A DNA stretch of 64,000 nt. Source: Zizania palustris (taxonomy: Eukaryota; Streptophyta; Magnoliopsida; Poales; Poaceae). Position 1 is the stretch's first letter, and each line of letters starts with the position of its first letter. This document shows, piece by piece, positions 42,032 through 52,767 of the stretch. The DNA is taken from positions 51,465,742 through 51,529,741 of the forward strand of contig JAAALK010000288.1 of the NCBI GenBank assembly GCA_019279435.1. Reading direction: 5' to 3'. The position numbers and the translations under genes are program-made. Below the pieces are notes generated by a model that was not told the DNA's origin, made no database searches, and was given only the letters and a program-made list of their open reading frames with translations.

Positions 42032-43051
42032 AGTACGTCATGAGCTGCGCCACCGAAGAGATAGGCTTCTGGTGGAGCTTATCAAGGAGGCCGGGGTGGG
42101 TGACGCCCTCTCGGGCCGCATCAATGACGGAGGAAGCCGAGAGCCCCTTGATCTGGGCCTTTGTGTGCACGAAGCATTGGGAGTACTGTCGCAAGGTTTC
42201 CCCGGGCTGCTGCTTCACTTGGAAGAGGCTCCCGGTGGACATGGGGGCCACGAAGGTCCCTTGGAAGTTGTTGACGAACTTCTTCTTCAGCTGCTCCCAT
42301 GAGTGAATAGTCCCTGGTCGGAGGGACCAGAACCACCGGAGGGCGATCCCTTCGAGCGCCAAGGGGAAGCATTTGGCCATGGTGTCCCGGCTCCCCCCGG
42401 ACGCTTCTATCGCCAGGGCGTACGAGCGAGAGAACTCGCCAGGGTCGGAGTCCCCGGAGTACTTAGGGAGCTTGGCGGCGCGAAAGTTCGAACCGAAGCG
42501 CACCTTCTGGAGTTCCGGGTGCAGGGGGGAATCCTCGTCGTAAGACGCGTTCTCCTCGCCCGGAGGATTCTCGTCATCGCTTAACTCCGTGACCACGGCT
42601 TTCGCGGCGCGAAAAGGCTCCGGAGGGGCCGAGGGTCGGAGCGACACCTCCTGATGCCATAAGGCTAGTTCCACCTTCAGCCTAGCGTTCTCGGCGGCCA
42701 AGGCATCGACTTGACTTTCGCTGCCGCCGGAAGTGGTATCGGGGTCTCGCGAGCGGATGTAGTCTGTCCAAAGGGACACTACTAGAGGTCCGCTCGGGGG
42801 ACGCTGCTCCGGCGGCCCACCCGGTGACCCGACCAGGTTGGCGGAGGTTGGTTCGGGTAGGCCGTCGGTGCCCCGAGCTTCGAGCGTCTCTTCCGGCGCC
42901 TGGGGGGGCTCCACCGAGAACGCCGTCCCGATGGGCGTAACGGTGGGGCTCGGAGGGTTGGGGTTGGGGTCGGTGGCTGAAGCGGGCTCGACCCGGCGGT
43001 ACGAGCTGACCTGCGTAGGGGGGCCGCGCTCGCTCCCTTCCGGCTCGACAT
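41830..43051 (-). pseudogene. gag: Gypsy-A Gag
   Basis: The probable start is the ATG at 43051 (MSSRKGASAAPLRRSARTAG), 66 bases after the LTR and matching the E2 start MSGRKSASTAPLRRS. A base appears to be missing near 42993, since E2 continues in frame there while Gypsy-A must switch. The rest is open: SQVDALAAENARLK, CFPLALEGIALRWFWSL, SWEQLKKKFVNNF, MSTGSLFQVKQQPGETLRQY and YFEEYARSEEG form a PF03732-like Gag. The frame switches to that of pol somewhere between 42000 and 41830; the exact junction is not resolved. The longer open frame reaching into the LTR is not the real start. Confidence 0.82.
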
Positions 43052-43098
43052 GTTTGGACGGATGAGTGTAGAGGATGCTAGCTTTTCGGACTAGAATC

Positions 43099-43116
43099 CC
43101 CATGGACGGCGCCAAC
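43099..43116 (-). other. Gypsy-A primer-binding site
   Basis: The minus strand reads GTTGGCGCCGTCCATGGG next to the 5' LTR edge, one base different from Gypsy-B and C. Confidence 0.85.
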
Positions 43117-43742
43117 TGTTGGGACGACGGATCGAACCAGCAGGTTTTCTTAATGGAAAATGGGAGTAGTGTATTCAGTGCCTTCCTTTTCCTGTGCATT
43201 ACAACTGTAGTTGGGGGGTATTTATAAGTCACCCCGCCCAGAGGCCGAGCGCCCCTGGGACGCCAACGACTACCCGGCCGACCGCCGGTCAACAGTACAG
43301 ACAAACGGGCTACACTTAGTACAGACAAGAAGATTCGGCCCTGACAATGTATCAGCCGTGTCGGACGCTTCCTGCGCCGCCTGACACGGCCCAGAGGATC
43401 GCGATCCTGTCCCCCTGTACGTCTGCCTCGTCCTTTTCCCGCCAACGCTCTCTTCGGGTTCGCTACCATGGCCGAGGGAGAGGCCCTCGGCAATTCCCTT
43501 TCGGAGGACGGTCAGCCTTCTTCCGGAGGACGGTCTCCGACAGCCTTCTCCCGGAGGGCGGCCTCCGGCAACCTTCTTCCGGAGGGCGGCCTCCGGCAAC
43601 CTTCTTTCGGAGGGCGGCCTCCGGCAGCCTTCTCCCGGAGGGCGGCCTCCGGCAGCCTTCTACCGGAGGACGACCCCCGGTATTCTTGGCTTCAAATCCC
43701 CAGGCGGTGGGCCCCTGGCCATCGGGATTATCTCCCCCAACA
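43117..43742 (-). repeat. Gypsy-A 5' LTR
   Basis: Pairs with 12949-13571 and ends CCCCCAACA followed by TATAC (43743-43747). Minus-strand TATA at 43219-43228. U3 dyads at about 43500-43680 differ in number and order from the other LTR. Confidence 0.93.
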
Positions 43743-43747
43743 TATAC

Positions 43748-45167
43748 CCGATGAAGGTCTCAGAAGTCAAGGTGCATCGAAGGCATGGTCCGGGTGAGGA
43801 TCGTTGAGGAGTGTGCTCGGGGAGAGACACTGCAATGAAGTGCTCATGGAATGCTTCATGCGGAGGCCTTGGACGAAGGAGGGACTTCGAAGGGTGGTAC
43901 TCCGAAGGTGGGGCTTCGGAGTGAAGCAGGCACCAGAGCGAAGCTGGCTACGGAGTGAGGTTGACTTGAGGTACTTCGGCCTTGCATGACTTCGGTACAT
44001 GGACTGACGGAGTTCTAGCTGGGAGAAGCTTCGAAGATGTGGTGGTCCACTCCGAAGGTGTTGGTGGGAAGGCCCAAGGGCTTTGACGGCTTTGGCTCAA
44101 AACCGTCACTGTATCGAAGGCTGACTTCGGTGAAGCGAAAGCCGTTAGGCTCAAGGCTTCTCACCGAAGCTACCGCACACCTCGCGTGCGAAGGGGGCTT
44201 CAGAAGGGTCCAAAACTGCAAAGGCTGACAGCGTCTGCTCTGCTAAAGCTGGTACTATTCCCTCTGCGAAGCTGACAAAAGAAGCCTCCAAATAAAGTAA
44301 ACTACCAACTGTACCCCCTGTTCTAATGAGACAAAACCGGTGTAAACCCTAGGGGTAAAGTAGTCTAATCACAGGGCTGAATAGTGCCTATAAATAGTGG
44401 AGGCTGGTTAGGTCACATCAACACTTGAGCATTCATTTTGAGCTCCTGTACTAGCCGCCACATACTGTGTATTTAGATCTGTGAGTTCATTTTGTGTTCC
44501 CTGTTCAAGCATTGAAGCTTTGACTCTGTGTTCATTTACTGATTGAGCTTGTATGCATACTTCTCTGCATGCTTCGGTTTCTCTGTACTCCAATTTCTTG
44601 TGAGCTTTTCGGGAGAGGTGTGTGAGAAGCCTGTTTGGGCGAAGCGTGTTTGAGTGAAGTGTGTTTTTCAGTGTATGTTCGCTCTGTGTAAACTGGAGGC
44701 TAGACCTCTCTGATTACTAGCGAAGCACTGATCGAAGCCCGTTTTTCTTCTCGTGTCGAAGCCCTTAGCGAAGTCTGTTTTGTGTGCATTTAGTCCTTTG
44801 AAGTACGAAGCCTAGCACTAGTTGTTGTCGCTGAGTATTTGGTCGAAGTCCTCAGAGGGAAGTCCGCTCTTGCGAAGGGTGAAGTGCGAATCCTGCACGA
44901 AGGCACTCTATGTGCGAAGGCTGCACTGACTTAGCAGAAGCTGAATTTTTCGGGGTTGTGAGTGGAGCGAAGTCTTCTTGGCTTCGAACTTTTGCTCCTT
45001 GCGAAGCCTGTGTTCGGAGCTGTAAAATACCTCCGAACCAGAACTTCGAAGGGTGTGTTCGAAGCCTGTTCTGCAGAAGACAGAATTAAAACAGAAGGCT
45101 ATTTTTAGTCTAAAATTTTAAAAGCTCCCATTCACCCCCCCCTCTGGTCACCGTTTCCGGTCCAACA
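43748..45167 (+). repeat. L1-c: 5' LTR of Copia-2, right part
   Basis: L1 sequence resumes after Gypsy-A and ends GGTCCAACA, directly before a primer-binding site, which shows it is a 5' LTR. With 12305-12948 it makes about 2.06 kb. TATAAATA at 44389-44396. Confidence 0.93.
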
Positions 45168-45169
45168 AT

Positions 45170-45181
45170 TGGTATCAGAGC
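45170..45181 (+). other. Copia-2 primer-binding site
   Basis: TGGTATCAGAGC, complementary to the 3' end of initiator tRNA-Met, two bases after the LTR. Confidence 0.88.
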
Positions 45182-45231
45182 AGGTTAAGATCACCAGTTG
45201 ACCTTAACCGGTTTTGTGATCTATTGGCAAC

Positions 45232-46399
45232 ATGGACAGAGTTAGTAAAATACCTCTATTCGATGGGACTAATTTTGCATACTGGAAGGTGTGCATGGAT
45301 GCTTACTTGCTAAGCCAAGGAAATGCAATTTGGGAGATTGTGGACTCACAATACTCCATTCCTCAGACTCACACCTCTCAAACAGAGAAGGATCAGTATA
45401 ATGCCAACTCCAAGGCTAGAAACATATTGTTCATTGGTTTGAGCTGGAGTGAGTTTGATAGGGTGCAGCACCTTAGGACAGCTAGGGAAATTTGGACTAC
45501 ACTAACTATTTTTAATGAGGGCTCTACTCAGATTAAGGCCAGACACCAAAGCACATACAATCAACAGTATCAGCTGTTTGTGCAGGCACCTGGTGAATCT
45601 ATAGATGCCATGTTTTCTCGCTTTGACGCGATAGTGAGTAACTTGCGGTCCAACGGGACGCTTGCTTACAATGATCATGATAGGGCTATCAAGCTTCTCT
45701 ATGCTCTTGATCGTAGCATATGGGAAGTAAAGATATCCAGCATTGAGGAGTCCGCGGGTTATGACACATTGACCTGTGATGAGCTCTTCAGCAAGCTGAA
45801 GTCCACAGAGATTGCCAAGGCATCTCTTGCAGTGCATAGGAACTCCTTGACATAGCCATTGGCATTGGTTTCTAGCACTAGCCGTGGCACCACTGCAGAA
45901 CCAAGAACATCTGACACTTGTGTTCTTGCAGATGGTTTTGCTTTGTCCTCCCTGGTCTCCGTCACTAAGGAGCAGGTGGACACTCTGGATGATGATGAGT
46001 TTGCTCTCATTGCTAGAAGGTTCACCCGTTTTCACCATGAGAGACAGGATCAGAGGAGAGGTGGTTTTAGTGGTTGCTTTGAGTGTGGCGACACTTCTCA
46101 CATCAAGGCTAATTGCCCAAAACTTAAGAAGAGAGATGAGAGTGAGCGCCCTAAATACTACAAAAAGGAGAGGAAACCCTTTGTGAAGGGCAAGCGCGGC
46201 AAGGTGGCTAAGAGGGTAGCCAAAGCCGCTTCCAGAACATTTGTTGCTGCTCTCAGCGACATCGACACTTCCTCAACTGAGGAGTCGAGCTCTGAGGAGG
46301 AGGAGTCTCCAAGGAAGGAGGAGAAGAAGGACAAGAAGGGACGATATTTCACTGGCCTTTGCTTCATGGTCGACAGCGATCACAGCGGCGATGAGCTTG
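45232..46399 (+). pseudogene. gag: Copia-2 Gag, cut by the gap
   Basis: Begins MDRVSKIPLFDGTNFAYWK, the usual start of plant Copia Gag (UBN2/DUF4219-like). It includes the ARHQSTYNQQYQLFVQ and LYALDRSIWEVK blocks. A TAG at 45853-45855 interrupts a frame that then continues unchanged. A CCHC zinc knuckle CFECGDTSHIKANC lies near 46077-46118, followed by a Lys-rich stretch and an acidic Ser/Glu stretch. The frame enters the N gap at 46400. Copia Gag packages genomic RNA; the zinc knuckle binds it. Only one stop in nearly 400 codons, so this copy is younger than Copia-1. Confidence 0.9.
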
Positions 46400-46499
46400 N
46401 NNNNNNNNNNNNNNNNNNNNNNNNNNNNNNNNNNNNNNNNNNNNNNNNNNNNNNNNNNNNNNNNNNNNNNNNNNNNNNNNNNNNNNNNNNNNNNNNNNN
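46400..46499. other. Assembly gap (100 N)
   Basis: Exactly 100 N, a conventional placeholder for unknown length. Left is Copia-2 gag; right is the middle of aORF exon 2 of Gypsy-D. By comparison with Gypsy-C at least about 2.5 kb of Gypsy-D, plus the rest of Copia-2 if present, is missing. Confidence 0.95.
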
Positions 46500-48751
46500 C
46501 CCGAGGAGCAGAACCAGCCCTGCCCTGTGGGGGTCCTGGGAGCGCTGGAACAGAGTGTGGACCGCGCTTGCCTCGGAGGGCTCCCCGCTCTGCCGGACTT
46601 CGCCCACCTGGCTGCCCTCGTCGGCCGGAGCCAAGAGGAAGAGGGGGGACGAGGATGAAGCGGACCGCTCGGGGGAGGCTGCGGCGAAGCCCGCAGCTAC
46701 TCCGACCCCCAAGAAGGCCGCGAAGCCCCTGGCGGCGAGGGCTTCGGAGGAGGAGGCCGATGCGCGCACTCCGGCTTGCCAGGGAGGCCACTGATGCCTC
46801 CGGCGGAACCAACTTCGGGCGCGAAGGTGGATGCGCCAGCTTCGCAGCGAGGGAGCTGGAGGACACACTTAGCCCCTGGTTCCTTCCAGGAGATCTCTGA
46901 AGATGGTGAACCCTTTTTTCTCTTTGCATGCCTCTCTTCAATACGCAGGTTTTGACTTGGCTTTTCGCAGAGGACGAGATTGATGCGAGGCCCGCTGCGG
47001 CGAAGCCGGCCGGCGAAGGCGGGTCGAAGTCCGCCGAGGCGGAGCCCGCGGAGGCTTCGAGCAGCAACAGCAGTAGCAGCAGCAGCAGCGAGTCGGAGTC
47101 CGGGAGCACTTCGTCTGACGGCGAAGGCGGCGGGGGCCGCGCGGACCCTCGAATCGAAGAAGATGTCGACGTGGTGGGTTTGAGCCCCGCTTCGCCGAAG
47201 CCCGCGGAGGGGACTGTGGCCGTGATTCACCCTTTCAAGCCGAGGGGAGGTGTGACGGTGGCGGCGATCCGCGGCTTCCCGCGCGGCTTGTGCTTCTGCG
47301 GAAGAGGGGACCTTGGTGGCCCAGCTTAGCCACCAGGACCCCGCGGATCTCTTTGTCAGCTCGAACGAAGTCCTCCTGCGGGTGAGCGAAGCCCCTTGCA
47401 ACTTCGAGCTATATGTTAGCTTTTCCTTGGTACTTATGACTTCTTCAACTTCTGCAGGCCTTCGCACTGAACGCAGCCGCTTCGACTGCTGCCGACAGGC
47501 GGTTGGAGCGCCTCGCAGCGGAGAAGGAGGCCCTTCGCCGCGAGGTTTCAGAGGAAGCCGAGGGGCGGAAACGGGCCGAAGCTTCGGCTGCGGAGGCGAA
47601 GGAGGCGAGGGAGGCCTTGGCCTCGGAGACGGCTCGGCTTCGCGCGGAGCTCCAGGCTTCGAAGGATGCCGAGGCCCGACAGGCGAAGGAGATCGAAGAG
47701 CTCCATCAACGGGCCCAGGACCTCGAGAGCTTCGTTGTGGCCAACCTTGGCGAAGCCACCCAGAGCCTGACCGAGGTCCTTGAGAAAATAGGGACCGAGT
47801 GCCGGGCTCCGGAGTTTGGCGACCAAGACCCGATTGGGGACCGCGCCGATTATTTGAAGACAGCGGCTTCGATTGCGGATGAAGCGCTGACAGGCTTCGC
47901 TCTCATGGCCGGTCGCGTCGCCGGTCAAGGAGTGTTGCACATGCTCCATGCCGCGGGGTGTGACCATCTTCGGGCGGCAACCTCCGTCGCCCCCGTGGCC
48001 TTCGGGGGTCCGCACTTGGTGACGCCTCCGGGCGAAGTCCGTGGGGCCTGGCGGCGGCTGCAGGATCCCTGGAAGGAGCAAGGCTGCGAGGCAGTCCTTG
48101 ACCTTATGAAGGCCCTCCGACAACGCCGGTTCAAGGGGCCCACTGACCCGGACAAGCCTTCGACCTCGACGCCTCCGCCTCCGAAGGTGTAGATCTCCTT
48201 AGGCTTCCTTGTAATACCTAGCTGTAGGCTTGTAAAGACTTATCAGTTCATTAATACGAATGCGGGGGTTTTTTATACCTGCCCAGGCTCAGCCTTCGAG
48301 CGTAGACCTCGAAGTCCTCGAGGACTCTGAAGAGCTTCAACAGCTGTGGGCGATCCTTGAAGTAGCTAGGTCCGAAGGCCCCCCTCGGTTTAAGCTGCCG
48401 AGGGGGCCTCGGGGCGAAGCCATCTCCGAAATAGCTCAGGATTTGCTAGCCGCTGTGAAGACGGAGCCCCTTCAAGGTTCTTTACCTTTGCCTCCGCGAG
48501 CGGCCTTAGCGAGCGACGAAGCCCTAGATTTTTCTGCCTTCGATACGGCACCGCCTGCTTCGCGAACTTGGAGCGACCTGCAAAGCGGAAGCCGAAGCCT
48601 GCGGGCTTCGGAGCCTGGACGAGCCGGTCGAGGGAGAGCGGGCTCCGATGAGGCAACGTCCAGCCGAGGGGGTCCCCGCCGAAGGAGAGGCAAGCGAGGG
48701 ACGGGGCCTCGCACTCGGTTCTTCTTAGGCTTAGATACAGATTACTCGTAG
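46500..48751 (+). pseudogene. Gypsy-D antisense gene (aORF), exons 2-5
   Basis: Exon 1 and the start of exon 2 are in the gap. The rest is exon 2 to 46905, exon 3 46971-47414, exon 4 47458-48186 and exon 5 48287-48751, at the same splice positions as Gypsy-C. Exon 2 has several small indels against Gypsy-C (near 46570, 46610 and 46780) that break its frame. Exon 4 is fully open (243 codons) with the coiled coil and the GDRADYLKTAASIADEAL region. Exon 5 ends FFLGLDTDYS. The comparison with Gypsy-C separates element-specific damage from shared sequence. Confidence 0.82.
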
Positions 48752-50586
48752 TTTTGTCTTCGAAGTATATTTGTAACATACTTCTCAATTCTCTTAATGA
48801 ACGGAGTTTATTATACTTGCATACTTCGTTTGTATGCTTCGCATTGTTTGGTTTTGAACACTTAGCTTATCACGCTCGTACTGTACATTACATTCGCACA
48901 CCTCGCATATATGCTTCCCCCCTTTGCCCGTGGCAGTTAGGGACTTAGCTGTTGCTGGTACGGGCAAAAAATAAAAGATGCGAAGGGTGCGCCTTTTGGC
49001 GGCTTGATGCATGAAGTTTTATTCAAGCGAAGGCCCCTTCGGGCTTCGAATGCCTTAATTGGGTGCGAAGCAATGCTTCGGCTGCTGAAATTCACTGAGC
49101 GGAGCCCTCTTTTGGGCTCCGTATGCGCTAACTTGGCGCGGAGCAGGGCTCTGGCATAACCAAGTTTAGCGAGGCATGCTTCGTCACGCTAGGATTTGGA
49201 TGTTGTGCATGAGCGAGGCTCTGGAACGCACTTAGATTTTAGCGAAATAAGACTTTGAGACGCTCGGGCGTATATTATATTAACACGCGAAGCAGGGCTT
49301 CGGAGCGTGCTTGGGTAACGAAGCTGGGCTTCGGAGCTTGTTCCTGTAATGAGAAGGATAATTGGTGTGGATTCACCGAACCTGTGATAATGTGAGCCAC
49401 CTTCGACTCTGAGCCACCTTCGACTCTGGGTCACCTTCGACCCTGGGATGCTTCGGGTGCGGAGCCCGGAATCCCTGGGATGCTTCGGGCGCGGAGCCCG
49501 GAATCCCTGGACGCGTCGGGCCAGTGGCCCGGAGTCCTTTGTTACTGCTGCGGGCCCGGAGGCGCTGTGCAGCCTTCGGAGGGATGCTCCGGATTTTATA
49601 AACCTTCGACCCTGGGATGCTTCGGGTGCGGAGCCCGGAATCCCTGGGATGCTTCGGGCGCGGAGCCCGGAATCCCTGGACGCGTCGGGCCAGTGGCCCG
49701 GAGTCCTTTGTTACTGCTGCGGGCCCGGAGGCGCTGTGCAGCCTTCGGAGGGATGCTCCGGATTTTATAAAGTGAAGCAAGGCTTTGGTTTTAAATAAGG
49801 CGAAGCGTGGCTTCGGGTTTAAATAAAGCGAAGCATGGCTTCGGTTTTTTAAGTAAGGCGAAGCAAGGCTTCGGGTTTTAAATAAGACGAAGCGGTGCTT
49901 CGGGTTTAAATAAGGCGAAGCGGTGCTTCGGGTTCAAATAAGGCGAAGCATGGCTTCGGTTTTTAAGTAAGACGAAGCAAGGCTTCGGGTTTAAATAAGA
50001 CGAAGCGGTGCTTCGGGTTTAAATAAGGCGAAGCGGTGCTTCGGGTTTAAATAAGGCGAAGCATGGCTTCGGTTTTTAAGTAAGACGAAGCAAGGCTTCG
50101 GGTTTTAAATAAGACGAAGCGGTGCTTCGGGTTTAAATAAGGCGAAGCGGTGCTTCGGGTTTAAATAAAGCGAAGCATGGCTTCGGTTTTTAAGTAAGAC
50201 GAAGCAAGGCTTCGGGTTTTAAATAAGACGAAGCGGTGCTTCGGGTTTAAATAAGGCGAAGCGTGGCTTCGGTTTTTGAATAAAGCGAAGCATGGCTTCG
50301 AGCTTATGTTAATGTAACTGCAGGTTGGTGCATCGAAGTAAGGCTTCGGGCGGTACTTACCTTGTAGCCCTCGGGCTCCGATGACCTTTGAAACGTGGAG
50401 CGGAGCCCCTTGCCGGAGAGTGGGCTCCGGTCTGCGGAGGATGGAGGAAGGCGAAGGTGGCCTTCGATCTGCCCTCGAAGCCCCTTGCCGGAGGGTGCGC
50501 GAAGCGAGAAAGCCTCGATGCTCCCCCCTCGGGCGCACTTCGGGTTGCAGGCAGTGGTAGAGAACTTAGCTTCTAGGACTAAGGTC
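48752..50586 (-). other. Gypsy-D leader (non-coding, hairpin-rich)
   Basis: Homologous to the Gypsy-C leader. Includes a direct duplication (about 49434-49771, period 169 bp) and an expanded hairpin array (listed next). No gag-like frame is found. Confidence 0.7.
49771..50300 (-). repeat. Hairpin array in the Gypsy-D leader, about 19 units
   Basis: Units of 28-29 bp with CGAAGC-NNN-GCTTCG stems and loops AAG, GTG, ATG and GGT. Units run in a repeating order of four (loops GGT, GGT, ATG, AAG), about 115 bp per block and about three blocks long. Such a higher-order pattern shows growth by duplication of four-unit blocks. Confidence 0.9.
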
Positions 50587-50604
50587 CCCACGGACGGCGC
50601 CAAC
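50587..50604 (-). other. Gypsy-D primer-binding site
   Basis: The minus strand reads GTTGGCGCCGTCCGTGGG beside the LTR, identical to Gypsy-C. Confidence 0.85.
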
Positions 50605-51772
50605 TGTTGGAACAATTGCGTTAGTTCCAGCAGGTTTTTCTGTGGTGGAGTATGATATGGAGAATGAACCTCGATGGGTTCTCACAGGGAGAGATAGGGT
50701 TTATACTGGTTCGGGCCTCCCCTAGGGGATAATAACCCTACGTCCAGTTTGTGGTAGATTTGGCATGGTGTGCCTTGATGTGGAGAGGGTAACTCCAGGG
50801 TCTCATGGCCCCCTGGAGGATGTGTCCCGTTACAAGGGCTTGGCCCTGCTTTTATAGGCACGCAGGCCAGAGGAAAAGACTGGAATGCCCCCCTATGAAC
50901 CCTTGGTTCATAGGGGCAGAGAGGGGAAAAGGAGCTTAGCTACGGTACAAAAGGTGCCAGACAACTTTACAGCCTTACTGGCGTGTCAGGCTGCGCCAGG
51001 CTTTGACCGGCTAAACGACACTCCAGGGGCGGGGGGCCCCTGGTATGGACTCGGCTCCGGAGGGCGGCCTCCGGACCTGGCTCCGGAGGGCGGCCTCCGG
51101 GCTTCGGCCCTTGGAGGGTGGCCTCCGGACTGGACTCCGGAGGGTGGCCTCCGGACTGGACTCCGGAGGGTGGCCTCCGGGCTTGGCTCCTGGAGGATGG
51201 CCTCCGAACTGGACTCCGGAGGGTGGCCTCCGGACTGGACTCCGGAGGGTGGCCTCCGGACTTGGCTCCTGGAGGATGGCCTCCGAACTGGACTCCGGAG
51301 GGTGGCCTCCGGACTGGACTCCGGAGGGTGGCCTCCGGGCTTGGCTCCTGGAGGATGGCCTCCGAACTGGACTCCGGAGGGTGGCCTCCGGACTGGACTC
51401 CGGAGGGTGGCCTCCGGGCTTGGCTCCTGGAGGATGGCCTCCGAACTGGACTCCGGAGGGTGGCCTCCGGACTGGACTCCGGAGGGTGGCCTCCGGGCTT
51501 GGCTCCTGGAGGATGGCCTCCGAACTGGACTCCGGAGGGTGGCCTCCGGGCTTGGCTTCCGGAGGGTGGCCTCCGAACCTGGCTCAACTAAGGGCTTCGA
51601 GCCGGACCTCCTGGTTTGGGGGGCTTCGAAGCTACAGGCCTCGGGAAGCATCTTGGGACCTGGAAGTAATACTCAAAGAAAACAGGCTCCGACAGAACCT
51701 GGCTCTGGGCCGAAGGCTGTCGGAGGCTGACGTCATTTGGCCCCTGTGTGAGGGAAATATACTCCCCCAACA
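50605..51772 (-). repeat. Gypsy-D 5' LTR with 79-bp repeats
   Basis: Starts TGTTGGAACA, ends CCCCCAACA. U3 (about 51050-51580) carries a 79-bp repeat (period seen at 51191, 51270, 51349, 51428, 51507). Each unit is three subunits of 26-27 bp with the CCGGAGG..CCTCCGG dyad, where Gypsy-C has two-subunit repeats. TGACGTCA at 51728-51735. Confidence 0.9.
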
Positions 51773-52390
51773 AGTGTAGATGCAACAAAGCAAAACCTAA
51801 CCCTAGAGTTGGCTGGCGTGAGAATATATAGGGCGGCGGCCTGTGGAAGGGGAACAGACACAGGCTGTGGACTAGAAGGCGAACAGACATGCACTATGGG
51901 CCAACACGGCCCAGTTCTGTCACGCTGGACGGTTTCGGTCACACAGAACGACTCGAGACTCCAAATGAGGTGAAACCAACGGAAAACGATCCGTCTTCTC
52001 CTCAGCTTTCCAAAAAGTCAAAGAACGCGCCAATCGGACTTCGTATGAGGAAGTTATGCCCATTTTGGTGCAGGGTGGTTGATGTAGTCCGAACCAGCGA
52101 AATCTTGACTTCAAACATCCGTGCGGCTCCGTCTTCAACTCCAATTCTTCTATTCCATTTCCCATGTTCCTAAGCAACAAAATATAACTAGTATTCAGTA
52201 GCATCTCATCCAAACAAATATTAACATAGTTGCTAAGGAAAGAATTAACCTCATGGTTCAAGCGACGGACACGGGCGCGTGTGATTCGTCCTAGTAACTG
52301 ACTTGTAGGTGGAGGCTCCATGTGTGTATCATGTGAAGTGATGTCCTCATCACCGCACCGCCGTCCCCATCCTCGAGCGCACACCGCCAT
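51773..52390 (-). pseudogene. Gypsy-G: C-terminal tail of a Gypsy polyprotein
   Basis: A minus-strand frame from 52390 contains GRITRARVRRLNHEVNSFLS and LLLRNMG. These resemble the TRARARxLN..VNSFL tail found after integrase in several plant Gypsy polyproteins. The rest, down to 51773, looks like read-through of the following 3' region rather than protein. It is cut at 51772 by Gypsy-D. No other domain of this element is present, so the family cannot be named. Confidence 0.5.
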
Positions 52391-52690
52391 CCCCGTTCAG
52401 GTTGCTAAAATTTTTCCCCTTATCCAATTTTCTCTGAAATTAATGCCCTGATTCAGAAATTTCCCCTTGAATTCATTCCAAGGTGTTTAGATGATTAATA
52501 TTGTTTAAATTATGATTTCTTGATCAGACATAAAGATGAAATAGCAAGTTTGTGATATAGTCTTTAATTTGACTCATTGGAGCTAAATCTGTGATTAAGT
52601 TTGGAGGAGCGTTGGGTGTTTTGAAAAGGCCATCTAATTCAAATGAATTTTGTCGAGGCGCCTATTCACCCCCTCTAGTTCTTGAGTGTT
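52391..52690 (+). repeat. Copia LTR fragment, right end
   Basis: The sequence GAGCGTTGGGTGTT..GGCGCCTATTCACCCCCTCTAG near 52610-52675 closely follows the end of the reversed Copia-4 LTR (60421 onwards). Its left limit is unclear and the final CGGTCCTACA is missing, so it is a decayed piece. Confidence 0.55.
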
Positions 52691-52767
52691 CTTATGTTCT
52701 TGAGTGTATTCTTGAGGGAGGTAGGCCAACACAAGCTAAGTCAGGTTTCTAGGGTTTATTGTCCTTA

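Larger units (their letters stand above)
12949..43742 (-). mobile_element. Gypsy-A, Tat-lineage retrotransposon on the minus strand
   Basis: A complete element with terminal LTRs of about 625 bp and the perfect duplication TATAC. In its own direction the order is 5' LTR (43117-43742), PBS, gag, pol (ending 37496), a 36-bp minisatellite, the antisense gene aORF (plus strand), polypurine tract and 3' LTR (12949-13571). Removing the nested Gypsy-B and Gypsy-C leaves about 12.1 kb. The Tat assignment rests on the TTGGCGCC-type PBS, the pol sequence and the antisense PF04195-type gene. The LTRs differ by roughly 2-3 percent (counted by eye). Confidence 0.93.
12305..46399 (+). mobile_element. Copia-2, L1-type Copia element, split by Gypsy-A and cut by the gap
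   Basis: It consists of a 5' LTR in two parts (12305-12948 and 43748-45167), a primer-binding site (45170-45181) and a gag (45232-46399) that runs into the N gap. Gypsy-A occupies 12949-43742. Protease, integrase, RT and the 3' LTR are not seen. GCTTA (12300-12304) would be the left target-site duplication. Confidence 0.85.
46500..51772 (-). mobile_element. Gypsy-D, second gag-pol-less aORF element, left end lost
   Basis: Same layout as Gypsy-C: plus-strand aORF (from exon 2), hairpin-rich leader, PBS and one LTR (50605-51772). No gag or pol is seen in the retained part. The aORF and leader are very close to Gypsy-C, but the LTR is longer (1168 against 962 bp) owing to different repeat expansion. 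AGTGT (51773-51777) would be one target-site duplication. Confidence 0.88.

Noticed and set aside
41550..43493. A 647-codon minus-strand ORF as the full Gypsy-A Gag
   Set aside because: Its N-terminal part is LTR and PBS sequence, and its last part is out of frame with the conserved Cys/His region. The gag start at 43051 matches the other elements better.
45170..45181. tRNA gene at the primer-binding sites
   Set aside because: Only 12-18 bases match a tRNA 3' end; no cloverleaf is present at any of the sites.
49771..50300. CRISPR-like array of regularly spaced palindromic repeats
   Set aside because: The window is plant nuclear DNA. The repeats are contiguous 28-29-bp hairpin units without unique spacers, and no cas-like genes are present.
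50885..51779. 281-, 244- and 221-codon ORFs in the Gypsy-D LTR
   Set aside because: Products of the stop-free 79-bp repeats, as in Gypsy-C.
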